From Eublepharis macularius (lineage: Eukaryota > Chordata > Lepidosauria > Squamata > Eublepharidae), in assembly GCF_028583425.1 (NCBI RefSeq), contig NC_072792.1:159718676-159782675 (forward strand): a stretch of DNA of 64,000 bases, read 5' to 3'. Below are positions 56,201 through 64,000 of this stretch, one piece after another. A model generated the notes under the pieces. That model did no database searches. It worked only from the letters and a program-made list of their open reading frames with translations, and was not told where the DNA came from. Positions within the stretch are counted from its first letter, which is position 1. Each line of letters begins with the position of its first letter. Made by a program: the position numbers and the translations under genes.

Positions 56201-58114
56201 AACATAGCCAAAAGCTACGACTGAGCTTGATACACAATTTCCAGACTACGCCAGCAAAACAAATTTAAAATACGAGGCAAGTGTCAGAGATGGCACCAAT
56301 CCAAAGAATTCCATCCCTGCATAATGCAATATCATGGTCTAATGTAGGCCTCATTCACCCTTAAGCCATATTTCATCATTCGTTCAATAAAATACACACC
56401 ACAGTAACTTACCACACTATATCAAAACCCTGCAGGAACAGGCCCTTCTTCTACATTATAAAGCCTTCAGAGAAATCCTGGTTGTCAGTTATATTGTACA
56501 GTAAGTTTTGATAAAGAGTCATAGTTTGGCTTTCTCAAGGCCATTTGACTGGTGACTTTAAAGTGTAATTGCTAAATAAATATACTGAGGAGGAAAAGAA
56601 GAGACCGGGTAAATTACAGATAGGGTTCATCTTGTTCAGAATCTGTTTTCTAACAATGGTGAGTGGAAAGCCTGCTAGTAGGGCATGGTGTACCCACCTT
56701 CCCCTGCTGATATTTACCCAACAACTGCTATTCAGAGACCATTCCATTTAGCCATTATGGCTGATAGCTGTTAAAAGACCTGTCTCTCCATAGAGCGATG
56801 GATCCCATCCCTCCACCCCACTAATACTATCTGAACTAAAGCAAGCTGAAACCGTATTGATGTTGAGGTGAGATGGCTACTGCTGAGCTACTGCCATACT
56901 TACAGTAACAGAACCACACTTATAGTAATAGGAACAAAGTAGACAATGTTTCTTGAACTTCCACTGTTCAAAGAACCCTTTCTACATCAGCTTTTCTGCT
57001 GAGGAACTTTTCATAAATGCCACATAATCTTGTGGATTAATGGACATCTTCTAAAGATGCACAATAAATTTCCATGTGGTTCTTTCTTATCATGCACATT
57101 TGTGCTCCACTAAACTTTGCTGCACTCTTTAGAATACATCCCTGTGGCTTTGCAGGGCAGAGGAAGAGTTACTCTAGTGGACAAGCTATCTTCCAGGAAA
57201 ACTTGAATATCAATAATGATCTTCTTACTGAAGATGCAGGGCATATGGTGCTATCTTAAACTGAGGCAGAATGATAGTCCATTTGTTCAGTATTGGCACA
57301 GGCTCTGCAGTGTCTCAGGAAGAGGACTTTCCTAGATCCCACTGGAATTCCAGCAACTAAGCCCATCATGGTTCAGCTTGGGATGCTTCAGGCTAACCAT
57401 TCAACCATCCAGCCACATTAAGTTTGCCGATGGGGTTGATTTCAGTATTTGTATGTCACTTCCACCCATACATACCATGGGGTGACCAGTTGGCTTATGT
57501 GCCTTGCTTCATAATAAAAGGGATTTCGGCAGGTGCTCCTGGTCTTGCCAAAATCCCTTCCCTAAAAGTACAGGAACTCTGTACTCCTTGGAATCTGGTA
57601 ATCTTACATCTTTCAAGCTTGCCCCACAATTTGTGCTATTTGTTTCATACCTGAGCTTACAGAGACCTTTGCATACAGTTGTGTAAAACTGCTTCTGCAA
57701 GCAGGCATCTCTGTACTGGGGTTCTAATCCAAACACTGGCATAAGAAGAGGAACAGAACTTCTTTCAGACCTACGTAGCTTTGTTTTCCATTCTCAGCTA
57801 TTTGAGGATGATGGGGCAATGAAGGTGCACCCCCCCCTTCAAGTTTTGTCAGTCCTCCAAGCGCACCCAATCCTCTGCCAGGATACTATCACTACCTGGA
57901 ACTTGCACCACTCTACCTGGTGTCCCCCTATGGGGTCTAGTCCACAGCTTTAACAGCACCGCTTTACAAGATCAAGAATACGAGGTACCTTATGATACAG
58001 TCCTTTAGAAAATCACTTTAGATGTCTAGAGCAAGATATGCTTTTGGCCTTTACACATATTTTGTAGACACAGGAGTTAATACATTGCTAATTGTTTGGA
58101 GAGCAAAGACAAAG
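53216..58114. other. No gene recognised; DDX10-downstream intergenic DNA
   Basis: Includes a TG-rich tract (54258-54290). The parts 55560-56520 and 57000-58114 look single-copy and AT-rich. No exon or transposon end was supported. Distal 3' UTR or regulatory sequence of DDX10 could lie in the last kilobase. Confidence 0.4.
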
Positions 58115-58120
58115 TTTATT
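58115..58120 (-). promoter_or_regulatory. Candidate polyadenylation signal, DDX10 (distal)
   Basis: AATAAA on the minus strand, 488 nt after the stop codon. Choice between this and the signal at 58216 cannot be made from sequence. Confidence 0.4.
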
Positions 58121-58215
58121 CCAAGATTTTAGAATATATAATTAAAGCTTAACCAACATATTGCAGCAAAATTTATGAAATGTGCATTATTCACCATAAC
58201 TAATATTTACCAATA

Positions 58216-58221
58216 TTTATT
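58216..58221 (-). promoter_or_regulatory. Candidate polyadenylation signal, DDX10 (proximal)
   Basis: AATAAA on the minus strand, 382 nt after the stop codon, in AT-rich DNA. Confidence 0.4.
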
Positions 58222-58602
58222 CATTAATAAATCTGTTTTCAAGTTCTTTACTGCATAACAAAGCTAGTTGAGACAGGAAAAAATCATGATCTTGGGGTAC
58301 ACCAAGGTCTTTGTATACAAACCAATATTACACATCAAAACTCCCCCCCCCCCCAACTCTGGAGTTCCATCAGTGGTGAGGCGCTATTTGGAAAAGATCG
58401 CATCAGACAAGAAAGTCTATAGATCTTCAAAGCCTATAAAATTAACCAACCAACCTGACCATAAGTCATCGATAAGAAATACCAGGATCTCTATCAAGTT
58501 CATAGAGCATGGAATTTATCCATCAATATTCAGAGGTATTCAGGTTGATCAATTGCATTTGCGGCCGAGGGATAAAGATGGCTTTGAGTGGGAGAGAAAT
58601 AA

Positions 58603-58777
58603 TTAGCTGCGACTGCTGAGCAGCTGCAATACAAGCGCTTCGTCTTCCGCAAGGGAAAGGCCTGTATCTAATGATGCAAATGAATCCTCTTGGCTAAGTT
58701 TCATCTTCTTTCTTTTTGGCGCCGTGGCCACTGCTGTTCTGCTTCCACCAAAATGTTGTTTATCCGTTCTATGTCCA
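58603..58777 (-). CDS. DDX10: Last coding exon of DDX10 (DEAD-box RNA helicase 10), C-terminus
   Basis: Read on the minus strand, a splice acceptor TTTCTTTTCTGCAG ends at 58778 and a frame of one split base plus 57 codons runs to TAA at 58603-58605. It encodes a basic patch (APKRKKMKLSQ) followed by an acidic, leucine-rich end, LDTGLSLAEDEALVLQLL. That ending corresponds to my memory of the extreme C-terminus of vertebrate DDX10. DDX10 is a nucleolar DEAD-box helicase involved in ribosome (18S rRNA) maturation; the helicase core is in exons outside this window. The 175-nt length, the phase, the acceptor and the exact gene-like end agree. An intact frame among decayed repeats supports selection. 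The upstream exon was not found in the window. Confidence 0.85.
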
Positions 58778-58791
58778 CTGCAGAAAAGAAA
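58778..58791 (-). other. DDX10: Splice acceptor of the last DDX10 exon
   Basis: Pyrimidine tract TTTCTTTTCTGC followed by AG on the minus strand, directly before the exon. The exon begins with the last base of a split codon. Confidence 0.8.
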
Positions 58792-60047
58792 TCAATCACG
58801 CTTTTAAAAAGTGCGTTTAAGCCAAGAAGCATCATACATTCAATTATTTTATCTTAAGTAAGGCAGATTTACAAATAGGTAAGAGAGAAACAAGTTGACA
58901 GCTGGGAAAGGTGGAACCATGGACTAAAGGTTTTTGAAAGTGTAAAGGAGAAAATGCTCTCACAAAATGGCAGCAGGCTTTAGAGTAAAAAGCTGAGTGA
59001 TTAAAATGTAACAAAAAGACAACATTGGTTTGGCTGACCTAAGCATATATGTAATTATTTGCAACCCCATTTAATTTATTATTGCTTTAGGTTTGGACTG
59101 TGCTCAGCGCTGATGGTGGGTAACAAACAAGATGACATAATAGAATGAAAACCCCCTAATGCTCTTCATAATGGAGAACGGTCTCTAATCCATATTAGTA
59201 ATTTCATTACTTGTCTTCATTTTATCCAAACTTACTTTTAAATTCCTGCCCACTTACTGCAATTGGAATGCTTACAGATAAAAGTTGTAAGGGCTCCATG
59301 ATGCTTAACCATTCGACTACCCATGAGCTACACAGATGGACAGACAGCACAACCCATCACGCTGCTACCGGACCGGTGCTTGCTGGCCCACGTCTTGCCT
59401 AAGTTATGCACCCAAGGCACTCTGCCTTTTCCTCGGGTGTCAGTTTGTTATTTCTAGCCTGTTACTTCATCCATTCTTGTAGCTTTATCCTTTCCTTTGC
59501 CTCTTATAAAAGAAAAGATTATCACTTGGCAATAGGAATGAAAAACCTCAACTGCTACCATGTTGAAATAACCGTGCCCTACAAAATATTTCATTAGATG
59601 TCCTGCAGTTGCTTATATATAAGGTTGGCTGATGAGTCCATCATCTTTGCAGTCCAAAATAATGGGACCCATAATGTTCTGCTCTCAGTTATCTAACTTA
59701 TTATCATTTCTTAAAATAATACATTGCTATACTAAAACATGGTCTTTTAAAAAGAACCAAAATTCTTGCAGGAATCCATGCTTCCTTTGGAGGCTACAAA
59801 ATTGGTATTGCTTTCTCTTATAAACTGCTATCAAGACCTTGAACAACAGGAGCAAATGAATCCAGCGTAACTTATCTGTAGAAAATCCATGAATCATAAA
59901 GCTCATAATGGTACACTTTACAACAAGACAAGAAAAAAAAATATCCAGCGTACTTAGTAACATACAACCAGATCTGAATTAGATGTAAACACAGAAAATA
60001 TATAAAGGTAAAAAATGAAATATGGCTATGTAATTACAGTTTTTTTG
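58792..60047 (-). other. DDX10 last intron, low-copy part
   Basis: AT-rich, no recognised repeat ends and no further exon. Intron assignment follows from the acceptor at 58778. Confidence 0.6.
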
Positions 60048-60055
60048 CCCTAGAG

Positions 60056-60364
60056 CAGGGGTGGGCAAATTGCGGCCTGCGGGCCACATGCGGCCCGCTA
60101 CAGAGTTTTTTGTGGCCCGCCAAGACAGTCAGAAAAATCCGCCTTGAACCGAGCTATAGATGATATGAAATTAGCACAATAAATAAATTGAATAAAACTA
60201 CCACTATTTTATTTAATTTATATTTATTGATTTTTATGATACAATTTATACCTTTTCTGAAATGCAAAGTTAACTAATGAATGCAATCATTTTAAAAGGT
60301 GCAGCCCTCCGCTAACCTCCGCTCCCACAAAGTGGCTCCCGAGCCAAAACAATTGCCCACCCCT
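60056..60364. mobile_element. hAT-type MITE, 309 bp, in the DDX10 intron
   Basis: Ends CAGGGGTGGGCAAATTG and CAATTGCCCACCCCTG are inverted copies. CCCTAGAG flanks both sides (60048-60055, 60365-60372). Subterminal GCGGCC, GGCCCGC words and an AT-rich centre match Charlie-type hAT non-autonomous elements. No transposase. Confidence 0.94.
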
Positions 60365-60717
60365 GCCCTAGAGGTATATTGGCTTTTTACCACCACTGGA
60401 GATACAACAGTAACTAAATCCAAATTATATCCCAGGACCCAAAAAAAGGCCACTCTACGTAATCTAATTGATTTTTTTAATCTCTGAAAATATTGCAAGT
60501 TTTAAAAGAGCCACACTGAGCACAAAAAAATCTGTTTGTTTAAGCTTGCACATCCTGCTGTCCTTGGAAAAGCCAGAATCTCAGATTCCTAACGTTTGAT
60601 ATATGTGCACAACCAGGTTGCAATCCTAAATAGGCTTATTAGAGAATATCCCATTGAGCTTAGTGAGATGTGCTTCTGTGTAAACAAGCTTAGAACTAGA
60701 ACGTGTTCATGGTTCCT

Positions 60718-60950
60718 TATTTATTTATGTATTCCATTTGCATCCCACCCTTCTCCTCGATGGAGACCTAAAGCAGCTTACATTGTTCTCCTCTCTTCCA
60801 TTTTATTCTCACAATTACCCTGTAAGGTAGGATAGGCTGAGTGTGTGTGACTAGCCCAAAGTCATCCAACAAGTTTCTATGGCAGAGTGAAGATGTGAAC
60901 CTGGTCTCCCAAATCCTAGACCAGTATTCTAACCACACTGGCAGGTATGG
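60718..60950 (-). repeat. tRNA-derived SINE, antisense, in the DDX10 intron
   Basis: The minus strand starts CAGTGTGGTTAGAATACTGG (A box) and has CCAGGTTCACATCTTCAC at the B box and ACTTTGGGCTAGTCACACAC. It ends AGGAGAAGGGTGGGATGCAA and an AAAT-rich tail (60720-60735 reversed). Confidence 0.82.
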
Positions 60951-62721
60951 CAGCAGCATCTACAACTTATGGTTATCCTATTCAGTATGAAAACAAGGAT
61001 CTCCTTATTCTTTCTTATTCTTGCTAAAGTAACTATATTAAAGTACAGTTTGGTTTTGAAGCAACAATAAAACATCATGCAAGATCAGAAACTAAAGCTG
61101 GAAACCTAGACTGTTGATTTCTTTGATAAAGCTTACCATGTCTTTCCTCTCTCCACAGTGCCCAATCATATTAAGAAGTGAACTGTAGCACTGACAATAT
61201 TCTCAATTTCTTTTCCTAAGAGATGTTACTAACCCTTTCCTCTACCATATGAAAAGTGATTTTTTCCCCTCTGTTGAACTGTTACAATGTGATAATCGCT
61301 TTTGCAGTGCAGATACAAGGGCAGTGCACAGGAAGTGCAGAGCACATACAAAGGATATGCAGGGGGGGAGGCAGCGGATCCTCTCCTCCCACATATGCTG
61401 GGGGCTGGACAGACATCAGCTGCGGATGCTCTAGCCCCGTGTTACCGACTCCTGTCCTGAGTGGTTCTTCTAAATTTAGATACAAGCTCCAGAGAATCGT
61501 CATTAAGAATTTCTCACAACAGTGACACAGTATTATGCTCTCACCGTAGGGGGAACACAGTCAATTTTTAAAGATCAATTTGGGGAGGCCGCAAAAATCC
61601 ATCTACAATGTACAAATAACTGGCAGGTTCAATACAGCTAAAGGACAGTAAGACAGCCTGCAAAAGCTTTAAAGGCTGCTTGGATAATTGTTTTTGAATA
61701 GATTCGCAATTCTGAGGCCTGCTAAGACGCATCAACAGACACGGCAAAGCTCTATGTGAAGGTACTTTAAAGTTCCAAGGAACAGATCCTGCATTCGCTC
61801 AACACCAATGCACAGGAGACTGATTTCCTGCTGCCAGAATTCAGTAAGCACAAGGCCAAATGGTAATCAGAAACCAGCTGGCTGGTTAAATTTGCTCCAA
61901 ATTTTAGGACAGCAACTCTTCTCCCCCCCTCCCCCGTCCCCACTCTTGGTCGCTAATTTCCTCAGATTATGAAATCATCTCACAGTGCCCTTTCAGACGC
62001 ATCTACCCACTTATGTTGGAAAGCACAGTTAGTATTGTTTAGGCAAAGAGCATCCAAAATAGACACAGCAACCTAGCAAGGACAAACTTTGAAATGCATT
62101 TTGTTTAGCACATCTTTATTCATGCCTACTTTATTGCGAGCACAAAATAATTCCAGAGTTCTTCCTATTATGAAACATCCAGAAGGTATTTTAAAAACCC
62201 TTCAAATCGATATATTACAGCGTGAATTTGTTTGGCAGTATCTGCACAGTAAAACTTCCTGGAATAGATAAACTAAAGTAGACAAAGGTTTCATTTTTTG
62301 TTGTCTCTTGTCTAGTTAGATAAAATTAGACCTGCCAGTTTTGCTGTAGGACACAGGTGCTCTATCCATATGTTCTGCCTACCTGAGCTGTTTTTGTCAA
62401 CAAGATTGCATCCTAGGTGTCATCCTCTACCTGTCTATTAAGCTGAAGCAAGGAGCAAAAAGTACAATAATTGGAGAAAGATCCTTGTGCAAGCCCCGAA
62501 GCTTGATCGTTAATGATGGTGGGTGGTATAGCTGATAGGAGATCATTATTAACGTACTGCTGAGCCGATGCTGACATTTTAAAGAAACAAAATGTATTCA
62601 TTCCTTTATACAGAGACAGGCTGTTCTACACCCAAGCCTTGAGACAAGTAACACCACCGTTACCATGATCATCTTTATAACAACCCTGTAACGGCAGTGT
62701 CCAATTTACTGCTGGGTCTGA
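60951..62721 (-). other. DDX10 intron, no exon recognised
   Basis: Low-copy sequence with a C run (61922-61935). The minus frame 62413-62601 (MSASAQQYVNNDLLSAIPPT) is open for 62 codons but has no splice sites or family match that I recognise. Confidence 0.45.
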
Positions 62722-62935
62722 GAGATTTAATGATAAGGCCTGTATATAAAGCTGCTTTATACTGAATCAGACCATTTGTCCATCTGGCTCTGTACTGTTT
62801 ACTCTGACAGCAGCTCTCCAGGGTGACAGATAGACAAGGATCTTTTCCAATGGCTGTCTCCTGAGATACTTTAACTAGAGATGTCAGGGACTGAACCTGG
62901 GACCTTCTGCCAGTCACGAAGGTTGCTTGAAGACA
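62722..62935 (-). repeat. tRNA-related SINE, antisense, in the DDX10 intron
   Basis: The minus strand reads GCAGAAGGTCCCAGGTTCAG with a B box, then a body ending GGTCTGATTCAGTATAAAGC AGC. It represents a common reptile SINE; the head is cut near 62935. Confidence 0.7.
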
Positions 62936-63901
62936 GCAATCAGGGATCTCTGCAATGCACATGAGCAAGATACCATTGTCCAACATACTTCAGTGCTGCT
63001 TGAGCAATGTACCTGGAAACCATTGCTTTACATCTTATATAGGAGTGTACATTGGCTTGCCAATGTAGTGGTCCATTTGGTCCAAATACCATCTATCCTG
63101 ATTACAGCAATTCTCCAAGATCACAGGAAGAAATTTTATATATATGGGAGTATCATATAATTCTGGCCACATTCTAAATTTTACATCATTTATTATTTAT
63201 TCAATTAGTTTTTTTAAAATGCTGCCTCTCCAGGAACCTGCCTGAGGCAGCTTACAAAATAAAAAATAATAAAAACAAAACATTAAAGGTATTAATTGAA
63301 ATGCAACATTAAAAAAAAACCAAAACAGCCCAGCATAGAAACCAAGCCAGAGTTACTGCTTAGGATTTCACTGTAATTAATCCAATTCTAAAAGTGTAGA
63401 CTGCAGGAATAAGGGTATTCCCAACTCTGGTAGTGATTAAAATGAACTGGAAAAACTGCCATCAAGGAGAAAGAAAAGAAGATGATGTACAGTACATTTC
63501 CTTTGGGGAAAAAATGTAGGATGTTAGAATCCAGAGGAAATGTCACAAGCTTCCAATGAACAATGGGGGGGGGGGCTCAAGAAAAGTTATAACCATCCTC
63601 CTCTTGAAGAGACCACCCAAGGGCTTCTGCAGTGGGTTCATCTTGCAACGCTGCAGTTATCACAGAACCTCTTCCTAACTCATGAGTAGTCCCCATTCAT
63701 AAGGGCTTACTGCATTACCCCTCATATGGAAACATTTCCACCAACCTTCTGCCGTGAAAACCGTAACATGAAAATAGGCTGGTGGGGAGGGCAGAAAGAG
63801 AAAGGCACACACATACGTTTTAATTTGCAAGGTTGTGACAAAAATTCAAATGAAAATTAATTCATGCAGGCCTTCCCATTTAAACTATCATGAGCGTACC
63901 A
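62936..63901 (-). other. DDX10 intron with LINE-tail fragment
   Basis: Positions 63180-63310 resemble the reversed 3' end of a LINE-type repeat (TTTATTATTTATT, GCCTGAGGCAGCTTACAAAA). A G run lies at 63565-63574. Otherwise unassigned. Confidence 0.45.
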
Positions 63902-64000
63902 ACACATGAGGCCGCCTTGTGCCAAGTTAGACAACTGGTTCATCAGGGGCTGTTGTTGCAAGGATAAAATAGAGGATGGGGGCATGATGTTGGAAGCTGC
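63902..64000 (-). repeat. tRNA-related SINE fragment, antisense, cut by window end
   Basis: ACACATGAGGCCGCCTTGTG at 63903 parallels the 3' end of the SINE at 62722 (AAAGCTGCTTTATACTG). Strongly diverged. Confidence 0.45.

Noticed and set aside
58268..58606. 112-codon plus-strand frame opposite DDX10
   Set aside because: It lies antisense to the DDX10 3' UTR and stop region, includes a C run, and has no family match that I recognise.
62413..62601. Possible additional DDX10 exon on the minus strand
   Set aside because: The peptide lacks the charged character of the DDX10 tail and no fitting splice sites were seen.

Overview
The window is vertebrate nuclear DNA, most likely from a squamate reptile (lizard, gecko or snake). 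This rests on the repeat mix: CR1, L2 and L1 LINE fragments, tRNA-derived SINEs, a 5S rRNA-derived SINE, many hAT-type short DNA transposons, Helitron ends and endogenous retroviral or LTR remnants, with no bacterial gene organisation. The species cannot be named from sequence alone.

Layout. Positions 1-4067 hold the 5' half of a decayed gammaretrovirus-like ERV on the minus strand: RNase H, a deleted RT, PR, gag, primer-binding site, LTR. Positions 4961-9012 hold an L2-clade LINE on the plus strand, cut by a 181-bp element with 16-bp target duplications and by a 1003-bp solo LTR with a 5-bp duplication. An antisense L1 fragment follows (9185-10550), then a SINE and mostly unrecognised DNA. 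Positions 14270-18190 are a 155-bp satellite invaded by an antisense CR1. Positions 18398-27008 form an 8.6-kb inverted-repeat (foldback-like) structure. Its ends are about 96% identical in inverted orientation and run into arrays of a 61-bp minisatellite, about 6 units on the left and about 52 on the right. Its interior has a hairpin-forming minisatellite and two adjoining Helitron 3' ends.

From 27 to 58 kb there is repeat-rich intergenic DNA. It includes five hAT-type elements with readable 8-bp target duplications (one of them lies beyond this stretch, at 60 kb), a small LTR retrotransposon with both LTRs, an L1 3' end, a 5S-SINE, a second CR1, several tRNA-SINEs and a 744-bp element with 107-bp inverted ends. 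No host coding exon was recognised there.

The only host coding sequence I can support is the last coding exon of DDX10 (RNA helicase) on the minus strand at 58603-58777, with a splice acceptor and candidate polyadenylation signals downstream. Positions 58778-64000 would be its last intron, so 1-58 kb lies 3' of DDX10. Long open frames elsewhere belong to transposons or to tandem repeats that lack stop codons by composition. The least explained structure is the satellite plus foldback-like block at 14.2-27.0 kb.
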